Source of the DNA: ZC4RG30 sp039932715
GTDB lineage: Bacteria; Pseudomonadota; Gammaproteobacteria; Steroidobacterales; Steroidobacteraceae
Reading direction: 5' to 3'
NCBI GenBank assembly: GCA_039932715.1
Contig: JBDTPN010000001.1
Location: 1 to 64,000 of the forward strand
Length of the DNA stretch: 64,000 nucleotides
Program-made: the position numbers and the translations under genes
Part shown: piece after piece, positions 46,952 through 55,457 of the stretch
How positions within the stretch are numbered: position 1 is the stretch's first letter
Layout of the letters: every line of letters begins with the position of its first letter
The notes under the pieces: generated by a model
Databases searched by the model: none
What the model was told of the DNA's origin: nothing
What the model saw: only the letters and a program-made list of their open reading frames with translations

Positions 46952-47609
46952 ATTTCTGAACCCAACCACCGCTGGCGTTCTGGTAATACCAGCCGGCTCG
47001 CGCACCGCGTTCTACCCAGCGCCGCGCGAAGGTCTTGCGGATATCCGCAGCCCATTCCGGATGACCATTGGCTTTGGCGATTTCCGTATAGAGCGCTTCA
47101 CGGTCGCTGTTGTCTTCGGCAACCAGGCGGGTCAGCACGCCACGATCCGGCAGTGACACCGAGGCCGCATCGCGCACCTGGATCAGGCCGTTCTGCGTCA
47201 GGCCCACGGCTCCAGAGTCGAAGAATTTCTGCAGCTGGCCGAAGCGGGACTGCATCGACCCGGTGATCGCGCGTATCTCCGGCGAGGAAATATCGAGGTT
47301 GGCATCCTGGGCATGGGCTGCAGGGATCAGCGCGTAAAGCACATTGCCCACTGCTGCCACCAGGAAGCCCGGGGCTTTGTAGCCGCCCTGGCCGATAGGT
47401 GGCGCCAGCGGCGGTGCCGTTGACGTGCCACCGCCAGCCGGTGTGGCTGCGCCGATGGTGCCGGTGACGGCATCGATGATCTTGTCGGCGGCCTTTTCAG
47501 TGGCTGCCGCAGGGAAATTCACATTGATGGTGACGCAGGCACCAATGACCAGGCTGGCCAGCGTCAGCTTGGAAATGCGCGCGATGCGCCGCATTGCGGG
47601 ATTGGACAT
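46950..47609 (-). CDS. YdbL-type (DUF1318) lipoprotein
   Basis: Exported protein of 219 residues from the ATG at 47609, chosen because AGAGG lies 7 nt upstream. The signal peptide ends with lipobox VIGAC and Cys25, followed by VTINVNFPAAATEKAADKIIDAV, typical of lipidated DUF1318 proteins. A Gly/Pro-rich linker and a second hydrophobic patch ending in AHAQ follow. The DUF1318 core contains GLIQVRDAAS, LVAEDNSDREALYTEIAKANGH and RWVERGARAGWYYQN. In E. coli, YdbL goes with YdbH and the separate lipoprotein YnbE in outer-membrane lipid homeostasis. Here no ynbE gene is seen, and the lipidation signal is on this protein. Confidence 0.88.
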   Translation of the reverse strand: MSNPAMRRIARISKLTLASLVIGACVTINVNFPAAATEKAADKIIDAVTGTIGAATPAGGGTSTAPPLAPPIGQGGYKAPGFLVAAVGNVLYALIPAAHAQDANLDISSPEIRAITGSMQSRFGQLQKFFDSGAVGLTQNGLIQVRDAASVSLPDRGVLTRLVAEDNSDREALYTEIAKANGHPEWAADIRKTFARRWVERGARAGWYYQNASGGWVQK

Positions 47610-47680
47610 GGGATTACCTCTGTTCATCTTTGCCATTGTTGCAGTTGACGCTGAACTGCACCTGAAGCGACATAATAAAC

Positions 47681-49777
47681 CTAGTTCACGACGATGCTGT
47701 CGCTGTTGTTTATTGCCGAGGTGACCTGTGACACGAATCGCGGCCAGTCCACCCTGCTGGACTTGCCGATGATATCGAGCCGCGGGATGCCTGCGCCGCG
47801 CAAGATGTAGTAGCCGTTGCCCACCGGGCCCACGCCCGACATCTGGCACACATCATTGCGCAAGCGGCACGAAATCCCGATCTGGTCATAGTGAAAAGTG
47901 TCGAAGAACTTTAGCGCACCCGACTGCAATGCCGTGGCGACCCCGCCGCCGCCGCCGCCGATATTGGACAAGTTGGCCACGGCACGCTGGCTGATGCGAT
48001 GACGCGATTTGTCGCCGGGCGGTGTTGCCATCTTGAGGTCGAAGGCCACGGGCGACCAACCGAAAGTCTCCAGTCCTTTCAGGTCCACGTCGAGCCGGCC
48101 GGTAATGCTGCCGAACTCGAAAGTATTCGTGACCAGTTCGAGGTCCAGGTTGCGTGCCGTGACATCGGCATACAGCCGCGGCCACTTTCCCAGGGGATCC
48201 CTGACCCGCAGGTTGCTGGCCAGGATCTCGCCGTCGAACACGCTGGCCTCGAGGTTGCCCTCCAGCGTCAGCACGCCGCCTTTGTAGGTCAAACCCGGAA
48301 TGCGTCCCGAAAGCCTGCCGGAAAATTCCGGCCACTGCATTGCCTTGGCAATAGGAGCGACGCTGATGGGCTCGACCACCGCGTCGAACTTGCCGCTCAT
48401 GTCTGGCTGGCCGAGATGTTCAACTGCAAGGGTGTTGACCAGCAAGGCGCCGTCGAACAGGGGCAGGCGCGCGGGCTTGAGCAGGCTGAAATCGCGATCG
48501 TGGGTGGCAAAGTCCACGCGCGATTCGGCGCCCTCGATGCCCCAGCCGCGCGCGGATTTCCAGGTGACAAATGAGGGGCGCGGTGGGCCAGTCTCACCGG
48601 CTGACCAGAACAGTTCGCTGCGCACCCCGGTCACGTGTATTTCCCGCGCGCCGTCGTCGAACGACAGGTCATCGACCACCAGCGTCAGCTGCACAGGCAG
48701 GTCATTCTCAAGCCGCACCAGCGCATGCGCCTTACCCTTGCTCACCAGCTGGTTGAATGGCGTGGCGTTGAGCAACAGTTGCATGTAGCTGGTGTAGGCG
48801 GCCGGGAAGGTGATTTCACTGGCGGTGATTTCGGCATTGCGCACATGCAGGGGTGCGATGGTGATGTCGGCGGTGCCGGTGGCACTCAGCAGATCGCGCT
48901 GCGTGGACTCAAGATGCGCAACGTGCAGCGCATTGTCCGACCAGGTGCCGCCGCCGCGAAGCTGCAGCGGATTGCGATCAAGATCCAGCAGCACCGGTCC
49001 GCCCAGCAGCTGGCCGTGCGTGCCATTCGCAGCCACTTCGAAGCCCACGCCCTGCTGCGCATGCGGGTCACGCGGCAGGGTGAGGACCACGCTGACACTG
49101 GCCTCGATCTTTTCGCCGATTACCGTGGACGCCGCGTTCTGCATGCCGCCGTCGTGAACCCGAAGCCCAATCGTCGCGGTGTCCGCAGTGGGATTGCGTT
49201 GCAGCGTTGCTGACAGGGTGCCTGTGCCGCTGACCTGCAGGTCGTCCGGCAGCGTGATCCAGGGCTTGAGCAGCGACGCCACCTGGGCCAGCGACACCCC
49301 GGGCATATCCAGCTGCGCCCGCACCACGGCGCCATTGATCGAGGAAGCGAATTTCACGGGAGAACCGGCGAGGTCGGGTCCAGTGCCATTGGCGGTCAGC
49401 GCGCCGCTGTCACTGTGCCAGGTCACCCCGCCATGCAGGATGATCGAGGGCCAGCGCTGCGTAACCACCTCCAGGGTCAGTGCAGGACACGCAAACACCG
49501 GTTCACGAATCACCGGATTCTCGCAGGCCACGCGCACAGCCACCTGGGGACCGGTCTGTGCCGCAAGCGCAGCGGGCACGGCGACACCAGCCGCACGCAT
49601 ACTCAAGGTGCTGCTGGTGGCCGAATGAATGGAGAGCGTGGCGCTTGCATCGCGGATGGTGGTGCCGGCAATTGCCACGCTGGCAGCCTGCAGGTGCAGG
49701 GAATCAAGGGCACGCACGGGCAGTGCCGCAAGGGCAAGGAACATTGCCAATGCCGCTGGCCCCGCGACCTTGCTCAT
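47681..49777 (-). CDS. YdbH-family AsmA-like protein
   Basis: Envelope protein of 698 residues from the ATG at 49777 (MSKVAGPAALAMFLALAALPVRA, a signal sequence or anchor). The rest is beta-strand repeats of AsmA/YdbH kind, with a conserved C-terminal part: EFSGRLSGRIPGLTYKGGVLTLEG, RDPLGKWPRLYADVTARNLDLELV and NLSNIGGGGGGVATALQSG. YdbH acts with TamB and YhdP in moving phospholipid to the outer membrane in E. coli. Its partner YdbL-like lipoprotein is 71 bp downstream. It overlaps the upstream CDF gene by 4 bp. Confidence 0.88.
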   Translation of the reverse strand: MSKVAGPAALAMFLALAALPVRALDSLHLQAASVAIAGTTIRDASATLSIHSATSSTLSMRAAGVAVPAALAAQTGPQVAVRVACENPVIREPVFACPALTLEVVTQRWPSIILHGGVTWHSDSGALTANGTGPDLAGSPVKFASSINGAVVRAQLDMPGVSLAQVASLLKPWITLPDDLQVSGTGTLSATLQRNPTADTATIGLRVHDGGMQNAASTVIGEKIEASVSVVLTLPRDPHAQQGVGFEVAANGTHGQLLGGPVLLDLDRNPLQLRGGGTWSDNALHVAHLESTQRDLLSATGTADITIAPLHVRNAEITASEITFPAAYTSYMQLLLNATPFNQLVSKGKAHALVRLENDLPVQLTLVVDDLSFDDGAREIHVTGVRSELFWSAGETGPPRPSFVTWKSARGWGIEGAESRVDFATHDRDFSLLKPARLPLFDGALLVNTLAVEHLGQPDMSGKFDAVVEPISVAPIAKAMQWPEFSGRLSGRIPGLTYKGGVLTLEGNLEASVFDGEILASNLRVRDPLGKWPRLYADVTARNLDLELVTNTFEFGSITGRLDVDLKGLETFGWSPVAFDLKMATPPGDKSRHRISQRAVANLSNIGGGGGGVATALQSGALKFFDTFHYDQIGISCRLRNDVCQMSGVGPVGNGYYILRGAGIPRLDIIGKSSRVDWPRFVSQVTSAINNSDSIVVN

Positions 49778-50721
49778 GCGTGATCGACTTCGATGGTCAC
49801 GTGACTGAGTGACTCGAGATCGGCCAGTCGCGCCTTGTACTGCGCCAATGACAGCGGATGCGCCGCGCGCAGCGACACCGACAGGGCGAAATGGCCGGGC
49901 CCGATGCGCCACACGTGCAGGTCGCGGATTTGCAGATCGGGGTCGGTGGATTGCAGGCGCTGGCGCACCGCATTTTCCAGCGGCTGATCATCGTGCGAAT
50001 CCAATAGCGAGCGGGCTGCATTGCGCGCAAGGCCAATCGACCAGTGCGTGATAACGATGGCGCCGAGTATGCCGATCACCGCGTCCATCCATATCCAGCC
50101 CAGATAGCGCCCGGCTATCAAACCGGCAATGGCCAGCACCGAGGTCAGCGCGTCGGCCATGACATGCACGTAGGCAGCGCGCAGGTTGGTGTCGCCATGC
50201 TCAACATGGTCATGGTCATGGTCATGGTCATGGTCATGGTCGTGATCGTGGTCATGGTCATGGTCATGGTCGTGGCGCAGCAGCCAGGCGCTGGCCAGGT
50301 TGACCAGCAGGCCCACCACGGCGATACCGCCCGCCTGCGTGAACGCAATGGGATGCGGGTGGATCAGCCGCAGTGCCGACTCCCATGCAATGAGGACAGC
50401 AACTATGGCCAGCGAAACCGCGCTGGCAAAACCCGCAAGTTCCCCTACCTTGCCGGTGCCAAATGTAAAACGTGGATTGTCTGCATGGCGGGTCGCGTAG
50501 CGATAGGCCAGCGTCGCAATGCCCAGCGCAGCGGCGTGGGTGGCCATATGCCAGCCATCGGCCACTACCGCCATTGAGCCGTAGATGCTGCCGCCGACAA
50601 TTTCGGCGACCATCATCACCGCGGTGAGGATGACCACCCACAGCGTGCGGCGCGCGTGCTCTTCGTGGCGCTCGCCAAGCCAGGAGCGCGGGCAGTCCGG
50701 GGCAGGCGTAGGAGTGGACAT
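49774..50721 (-). CDS. CDF family metal exporter, DmeF-like, with His-Asp repeat
   Basis: Cation diffusion facilitator of 315 residues from the ATG at 50721. Six membrane helices are present, with metal-site motifs HMATHAAALG in helix 2 and HVMADALTSVLA in helix 5. Between helices 4 and 5 lies a loop of eleven His-Asp pairs, likely a metal-binding chelator. The family resembles DmeF (cobalt/nickel). The C-terminal cytoplasmic domain contains LQIRDLHVWRIGPGH. It overlaps ydbH by 4 bp, an unusual partner. No metal-responsive regulator gene is next to it. Confidence 0.92.
   Translation of the reverse strand: MSTPTPAPDCPRSWLGERHEEHARRTLWVVILTAVMMVAEIVGGSIYGSMAVVADGWHMATHAAALGIATLAYRYATRHADNPRFTFGTGKVGELAGFASAVSLAIVAVLIAWESALRLIHPHPIAFTQAGGIAVVGLLVNLASAWLLRHDHDHDHDHDHDHDHDHDHDHDHVEHGDTNLRAAYVHVMADALTSVLAIAGLIAGRYLGWIWMDAVIGILGAIVITHWSIGLARNAARSLLDSHDDQPLENAVRQRLQSTDPDLQIRDLHVWRIGPGHFALSVSLRAAHPLSLAQYKARLADLESLSHVTIEVDHA
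50205..50275. repeat. hexanucleotide microsatellite coding His-Asp
   Basis: Six perfect CATGGT units (50205-50240), then two variant units (CGTGAT, CGTGGT), three more perfect units and a partial one. On the minus strand they encode the (HD)11 loop of the CDF exporter. Copy number can change in frame by slippage. Confidence 0.95.
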
Positions 50722-50782
50722 AAGCCATATTCTGCAACAATTCCGTAACTGTCCTGTCATTCCCCGGAAACGCGGCAGGTTG

Positions 50783-51346
50783 ATGCTGCACGGCATGGCC
50801 ACACCCATCGCACCTGCTGGCTTCCACGGGGTGCTTGCCCGGCTCGATCGGGCAGAGCTCGCGGCCTGCCGTCGGTTCAATTCGGTGGTGGCCCGCAACC
50901 GCCTGCGCAGGACCTTCCGCATCGCCAGTCGGCTGGGCGATGGCGCAGTCTGGTACACCCTCATCGCCTGCCTGGCCCTGTTCTTCGGTGACGAGGGACG
51001 GCGCGCCGCGTTGCAGTGCGCCGTTGCCGGCGTCGCGGGTCTGCTGATCTATCGCCGGCTCAAGCTCGTCCTGGTGCGCGAGCGGCCATTCATCACACAC
51101 AGTTCCATCGTCTGCGCCGGCCATCCACTGGATCGATTCAGCTTTCCCTCGGGGCACACGCTGCACGCCGTGACCTTCACGCTGCTGGCCTGCAGCGCCG
51201 TGCCCGCGCTCATGCTGGTGCTGGTGCCGCTGACCCTGTTGATTGCCGCGTCACGCGTGGTGCTGGGCCTGCACTATCCCAGCGATGTGGCGGCAGGCGG
51301 CCTGCTGGGCGCAGGGCTGAGCCTTGCAACCATGGCCATTTTCTAG
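50783..51346 (+). CDS. PAP2 family phosphatase
   Basis: Membrane phosphatase of 187 residues from the ATG at 50783 (MLHGMATP), with GGCAGG just upstream. The three acid-phosphatase motifs are complete: KLVLVRERPF, SFPSGHT and SRVVLGLHYPSDVAAG. About four to five membrane helices follow a soluble N-terminal part. Likely substrates are undecaprenyl pyrophosphate, phosphatidylglycerol phosphate or a similar lipid phosphate. It is 14 bp before the glycosyltransferase gene, suggesting a joint lipid or glycolipid role. The frame opens upstream to 50585, but that would overlap the divergent CDF gene. Confidence 0.9.
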   Translation: MLHGMATPIAPAGFHGVLARLDRAELAACRRFNSVVARNRLRRTFRIASRLGDGAVWYTLIACLALFFGDEGRRAALQCAVAGVAGLLIYRRLKLVLVRERPFITHSSIVCAGHPLDRFSFPSGHTLHAVTFTLLACSAVPALMLVLVPLTLLIAASRVVLGLHYPSDVAAGGLLGAGLSLATMAIF

Positions 51347-51360
51347 TCGCCCGACCCTGA

Positions 51361-52596
51361 ATGTTGCAAGCAAGACCACTGTTCGTTTCGGACGTCTATT
51401 TCCCGCGCGTCAACGGCGTTTCCACATCCATTCGCAGTTTCCGGCAGGACCTCTCGCGGCTGGGAATTGAATCTACGCTGGTGGCGCCGCAGTACCTGGC
51501 CGCGCCCGATGCCGGCGCCAATTCCGGGGCCCATGCATTGGCCAATAAATCTGAAAGCGTGCTGCGCGTTGCGGCGCGCCCGGTGCCGCGCGATCCGGAA
51601 GACCGCATCATGCGCTGGGACGAGCTGAGGCGCTGTCTCGATGGGATTGCCCCGGCCAGTTACAACCTGGTCCACATCCAGACCCCGTTCCTGGCGCACT
51701 ACGCGGGCGTGGCGCTGGCGCGCCGGCGGCAGGTGCCGGTGATTGCCACCTGCCACACATATTTCGAGGATTACCTGCATCACTACCTGCCGCTGTTGCC
51801 CAGGTTTGCCAGCTCGTGGCTGGCGCGCGCGGTGATGACCAGCCAGCTCAACGCCGTGGATGCGGTGGTCTCGCCCTCCGAACAGGTCAGGCAGAGGCTG
51901 CTGGAATACGGCGTGAAGCGTCCCATACACGTGATCCCCACCGGCATGACCGAAGAGCGCTTTACCCCCGGCGATGGGCAGCGCTTTCGCCAGCAGCAGG
52001 GAATTGCTCCCCAGCAACCCATATTGCTCAATGTCGGGCGCGTGGCGTTCGAGAAGAATCTTTCATTCCTGCTGCGCATGTTTGTCGAGGTGCGCAAGCG
52101 CCGGCCTGATGCACTGCTGGTCATCGCGGGAGAAGGGCCGGCGCGCAATGCGTTGATTGCCGAGGCCACGTCGCTGGGTCTGGGTGAATCCGTGCGATTC
52201 ATCGGCAATCTGGATCGCGATTCGCAGCTCAATGATTGTTACGCCGCGGCGGACATCTTCGTCTTCGCGTCGCGTACCGAAACCCAGGGGCTGGTGTTGC
52301 TGGAGGCCATGGCGCAGGGACGCGTGGTGGTGTCGACGGCCTGCCTGGGCACGCGCTCGGTGCTGACATCGGAAAGCGGCGCCAACGTCGTGGATGAGCA
52401 TGAAAGCGACTTCGCCACGGCCGTGGTGGCGACGCTGCGCCAACCTGCCAGCGCGCGTGACCGGGGAGAAAAGGGTCGCCGCTGGGCAATGCGCTGGTCT
52501 TCGCGTTCGATGGCGCAGCGCATGTCCGAGCTCTACCACGAGGTTCAGATTGCGCACGGCGGTGGACTTCAGGCTATCTGTCCCGAGGTTCCATAG
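51361..52596 (+). CDS. GT4-family glycosyltransferase
   Basis: GT-B glycosyltransferase of 411 residues. The N-terminal domain starts FVSDVYFPRVNGVSTSIRSF (glycine-rich acceptor loop) and contains VHIQTPFLAHYAG and ATCHTYFEDYLHHYLP. The C-terminal donor domain contains LLNVGRVAFEKNLSFLL, VIAGEGPARN and the EX7E region FASRTETQGLVLLEAMAQG. It resembles diacylglycerol glucosyl- or mannosyltransferases. The gene follows PAP2 directly, so glycolipid synthesis at the inner membrane is the likely process. The sugar and acceptor are not known. Confidence 0.92.
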   Translation: MLQARPLFVSDVYFPRVNGVSTSIRSFRQDLSRLGIESTLVAPQYLAAPDAGANSGAHALANKSESVLRVAARPVPRDPEDRIMRWDELRRCLDGIAPASYNLVHIQTPFLAHYAGVALARRRQVPVIATCHTYFEDYLHHYLPLLPRFASSWLARAVMTSQLNAVDAVVSPSEQVRQRLLEYGVKRPIHVIPTGMTEERFTPGDGQRFRQQQGIAPQQPILLNVGRVAFEKNLSFLLRMFVEVRKRRPDALLVIAGEGPARNALIAEATSLGLGESVRFIGNLDRDSQLNDCYAAADIFVFASRTETQGLVLLEAMAQGRVVVSTACLGTRSVLTSESGANVVDEHESDFATAVVATLRQPASARDRGEKGRRWAMRWSSRSMAQRMSELYHEVQIAHGGGLQAICPEVP

Positions 52597-52610
52597 CTAA
52601 ACTCAAGGGC

Positions 52611-53915
52611 ATGACTGCAAAGCGCGCCCTGGTCGTGGATGATTCCAAGTCGGCACGGGCTTTCCTTTCGGCGCTGCTGGAAGCCAACGCGCTGGAGGTG
52701 GACGCCGCGGAGACGGCCGAGCAGGCCATCGACTACCTGACGCGCCATCGTCCCGATGTGATCTTCATGGATCACCTCATGCCCGGGATGGACGGATTCC
52801 AGGCCGTGCAGGCCATAAAGAGCAATCCTCGTACCGCCACCATCCCCATCCTCATGTACACCTCGCAGGAAGGTGAGCTGTATGTGGGGCAGGCGCGCGC
52901 GCTGGGTGCCATGGGCGTGCTGCCCAAGCAGGTGGCGCCGGCGGATGTCAGCAAGGTACTGCAGCAGCTGCACCTGACTGACGATGCCATGACCGAAGAG
53001 ATGGAAATCCCGGTTGCTGCAAATCTGGGCACCGGCTCCTTTGCGCTGCCGCAGGGCGTGATAGCAGCGGCGCCTGCGCCGCCGCTTCCTGCGGAAACGC
53101 TGCTGCGCGACCAGGTTGCCGAACTGCGGCGATTCATGGTGACGAGCCTCGACCAGCAGAGCGAGCGGATACTCGAGGACGTGCGTGTATTGCTGCGCGA
53201 TGCCGCGCCGCCGGTTGCGCCACCGGCGCCCGTCATCGAGCCGCCCAAACCGCGCAAATTGCCCTGGATGCTGGCGGTGGCGGCAATTGTGGCAGCCCTG
53301 ATCCTGGCCGTATTGCTATGGCAGGCCAGCGTTGAACGCCAGCAGTTGCAGGCGCAGATAGCGCAGCTGTCGCAAGCCGTCGCCGTGACCGGCGTTGCAT
53401 CGCAATTGGCAGCGGATGCCGCGGTGGTCACGTCTGATGCGATCGCGCCCGTCACTGTCGTACAGGTTCCGTTTGGCGAGACGCCGCTGGGCGGTGCGCG
53501 CATTGCGCAGTTGCGCGGCCTGGTCCAGTCCATCGCGCAAAAGCAACTCAAGGGAACAGTGGAGGTGCGCCGCCACACCGGACGCTTTTGCCTGTCCGGC
53601 AACGGGCGGGAGGGATACTCGCTGGCCGAGGCCGCCGTGCCCTACATACAGTGTGACCTGGTGGCGGATGCCAGCGATCCGGTGCTGGGCGCAGGGCCTC
53701 CGGAATCCATGGATTTCGCTGCCGCGCTGGCGGAGATACGCCGGCAGTATGGCAATGCAATTCGCGTCGACGTGACCATCGGCACCGGCACGGAAGTGCA
53801 GCGGCCTTACCCGGACGTCGGCGGCGAACCGCCGCGCGTGCCCACTGCCGGTGACTGGAACGCCGCTGCGCAGGCCAATAACCGCGTCGAACTGCGCTGG
53901 CACCCCTCGACTTGA
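52611..53915 (+). CDS. CheY-like receiver fused to a membrane helix and periplasmic domain
   Basis: Protein of 434 residues. Residues 1-122 are a complete receiver: D10-D11, phospho-acceptor D54 in FMDHLMPGMDG, T84 and K106. A Pro/Ala-rich linker and short coiled coil follow, then one membrane helix at about 219-240 (WMLAVAAIVAALILAVLLW). The remaining 190 residues should be periplasmic and contain a Cys pair (RFCLSGNGREGYSL, VPYIQCDLV) and NRVELRW at the end, reminiscent of an OmpA-like C-terminus. No DNA-binding or enzymatic output domain is present. It is followed by an overlapping hydrolase gene (TTGA). No kinase is adjacent. Confidence 0.85.
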   Translation: MTAKRALVVDDSKSARAFLSALLEANALEVDAAETAEQAIDYLTRHRPDVIFMDHLMPGMDGFQAVQAIKSNPRTATIPILMYTSQEGELYVGQARALGAMGVLPKQVAPADVSKVLQQLHLTDDAMTEEMEIPVAANLGTGSFALPQGVIAAAPAPPLPAETLLRDQVAELRRFMVTSLDQQSERILEDVRVLLRDAAPPVAPPAPVIEPPKPRKLPWMLAVAAIVAALILAVLLWQASVERQQLQAQIAQLSQAVAVTGVASQLAADAAVVTSDAIAPVTVVQVPFGETPLGGARIAQLRGLVQSIAQKQLKGTVEVRRHTGRFCLSGNGREGYSLAEAAVPYIQCDLVADASDPVLGAGPPESMDFAAALAEIRRQYGNAIRVDVTIGTGTEVQRPYPDVGGEPPRVPTAGDWNAAAQANNRVELRWHPST

Positions 53916-54877
53916 CCGAGTTCAAACCGCGCTGGCCCTGGGCCAACCGGCATCTGCAATCCATTCTGCCCAGCATCCTGCCGCGCGGACGCATTCGCGC
54001 GCGTGCGGCGCCGCTGCGCGCCGCCAGCCGTGAACTGCTGCTGGAGTGCGGCGACGGTGTGCGCCTGCAGTCGTTTGTGTCCACGCCTCCCAACCCAAAT
54101 GGCCGCGTGGCGGTGTTGCTGCACGGCTGGGAAGGCAGCGCCGATTCGTATTACATCCTGTCTCTCGGCCAGGCGCTGTTTGATGCCGGGGTGCAGGTGG
54201 TACGCCTCAACCTGCGCGACCACGGCGATACCCATCACCTCAACCAGGGCATTTTTCATTCCTGCAGATTGGAGGAAGTCTGTGGCGCTATTGCCGCAGT
54301 TGGCGCGCAATTCACTGATCAGCCGCCATGGCTGGTGGGGTTCTCGCTGGGCGGCAACTTCATGCTGCGTGTGGCCGCGAGCCAGGATCCGCGACTGGGG
54401 CCGTTGGCCGGCGTGGTGGCGATCTCGCCGGTGCTGCATCCCGACAGCGCCATGCTGGCCATGGAACATGGCTGGCAGGTGTACCAGCGCTACTTCGTGC
54501 ACAAGTGGAGCCGCTCACTGCGACGCAAGCAGTCGCTTTGGCCAGGTGAACTGAAGCTCGACGAGATCTCTTCGTTTGGCGACCTGCGCCGCATGACGGC
54601 GGTGCTGGTGGCGCAGCACACCCACTTTGCAGGGATGAAGGAGTATCTGGACGGCTACGCAATTACCGGCGAGCGCCTGGGCACTCTGGCCGCGCCGGCG
54701 ACCATACTCTGTGCCGAGGACGATCCCATCATTCCGGCCGCGGATCTTGCGCGGCTGGCGCAGACGCCGCTGCTGCGCGTGGTTCGCCAGCGCCGCGGGG
54801 GACACATGGGTTTTTTTACCAGTCCATTTGCGCCGTCATGGCTGGACCAATTCGTTCTTGGGCAGATGGGCGTCTGA
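53912..54877 (+). CDS. alpha/beta hydrolase, YheT-like
   Basis: Hydrolase of 321 residues starting with TTG at 53912 (TEFKPRWPWANRHLQSILPSI), overlapping the previous stop. The N-terminal NRHLQSILPSILPR is the YheT hallmark. AVLLHGWEGSADSYYI carries the oxyanion loop, LVGFSLGGNFML has the nucleophile Ser (GFSLGG), the acidic residue is in CAEDDPIIP, and the His is in RRGGHMGFF. YheT-type enzymes are esterases acting on lipids. It converges with the bactofilin gene, leaving 4 bp. Confidence 0.92.
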   Translation: MTEFKPRWPWANRHLQSILPSILPRGRIRARAAPLRAASRELLLECGDGVRLQSFVSTPPNPNGRVAVLLHGWEGSADSYYILSLGQALFDAGVQVVRLNLRDHGDTHHLNQGIFHSCRLEEVCGAIAAVGAQFTDQPPWLVGFSLGGNFMLRVAASQDPRLGPLAGVVAISPVLHPDSAMLAMEHGWQVYQRYFVHKWSRSLRRKQSLWPGELKLDEISSFGDLRRMTAVLVAQHTHFAGMKEYLDGYAITGERLGTLAAPATILCAEDDPIIPAADLARLAQTPLLRVVRQRRGGHMGFFTSPFAPSWLDQFVLGQMGV

Positions 54878-54881
54878 TCGC

Positions 54882-55373
54882 TCAGGCCAGTGCCGGCTCG
54901 CGCTTTTCCTCGAATTCGATGATGGGTTCACCGCTGGTCACCAGGATGTCCCCTTCGATGACTGCGCCGCGGGCGATGGCCAGGATGCGCGCGCTGACCC
55001 GTCCCTTGAGCACGGCGGCCGCGCCCACTTCCAGCCGGTCAGCGATGGTCAGGCTGCCTATCAGTTCGCCGGCGACCACGGCGCTGCGTGCGCGTACCTG
55101 ACCCTCCCAGCGCGCACCGCGCGCGATGGATAGCGTTCCGCCGATATCCCCGTCGCCTTTTACCGTTCCGCTGAGCACCAGGGCACCGGGCACGATCAAA
55201 TCCCCCGTGAACGTGGCGCCTTCGGCCAGCACGGTAGGAGAACCGTTGGTGCGGTCTGAAATCCTTCTCTTTAGATCGGCTACCACCGGTCGATGATTGC
55301 ACGGCACCTGCCGCGCACACTGTGAGGGATTCCCGAAACCGGACGCATCGTGCTGGGGCATGCCGGCACTCAT
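54882..55373 (-). CDS. bactofilin family cytoskeletal protein
   Basis: Protein of up to 163 residues. Residues about 45-155 form the bactofilin right-handed beta-helix (VLAEGATFTGDLIVPGALVLSGTVKGDG, then repeated hexapeptide turns GGTLSIARGARWEGQVRARSAVVAG). The start is uncertain: the ATGs at 55373 and 55361 lack a clear ribosome site, and a later GTG may be used. Bactofilins polymerise without nucleotide and organise cell shape or envelope enzymes. It is a single gene; the probable sRNA is divergent, immediately upstream. Confidence 0.9.
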   Translation of the reverse strand: MSAGMPQHDASGFGNPSQCARQVPCNHRPVVADLKRRISDRTNGSPTVLAEGATFTGDLIVPGALVLSGTVKGDGDIGGTLSIARGARWEGQVRARSAVVAGELIGSLTIADRLEVGAAAVLKGRVSARILAIARGAVIEGDILVTSGEPIIEFEEKREPALA

Positions 55374-55430
55374 CTGGGGCTTGGTGGAGTCCGCGATCGG
55401 TCGTACGGGCGTTTGTCGGGGTCCGCGGCC

Positions 55431-55449
55431 TTGGCACGCGGCTTGCTTT
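55431..55449 (+). promoter_or_regulatory. sigma-54 (RpoN) promoter
   Basis: TTGGCACG (55431-55438), 4 bp CGGC, TTGCTTT (55443-55449). This is an exact match to the consensus TGGCACG-N4-TTGCW, with the -24 GG and -12 GC at the required 12-bp distance. The predicted start is near 55458. No protein gene follows on the plus strand before the terminator at 55523. An enhancer-binding activator is required for such promoters; I did not find a clear activator site in the 57 bp between it and the bactofilin start. Confidence 0.85.
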
Positions 55450-55457
55450 ATCAGATC

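Noticed and set aside
50044..50577. Plus-strand frame with a long Met-Val repeat
   Set aside because: Simply the reverse of the His-Asp repeat of the CDF exporter; no other support.
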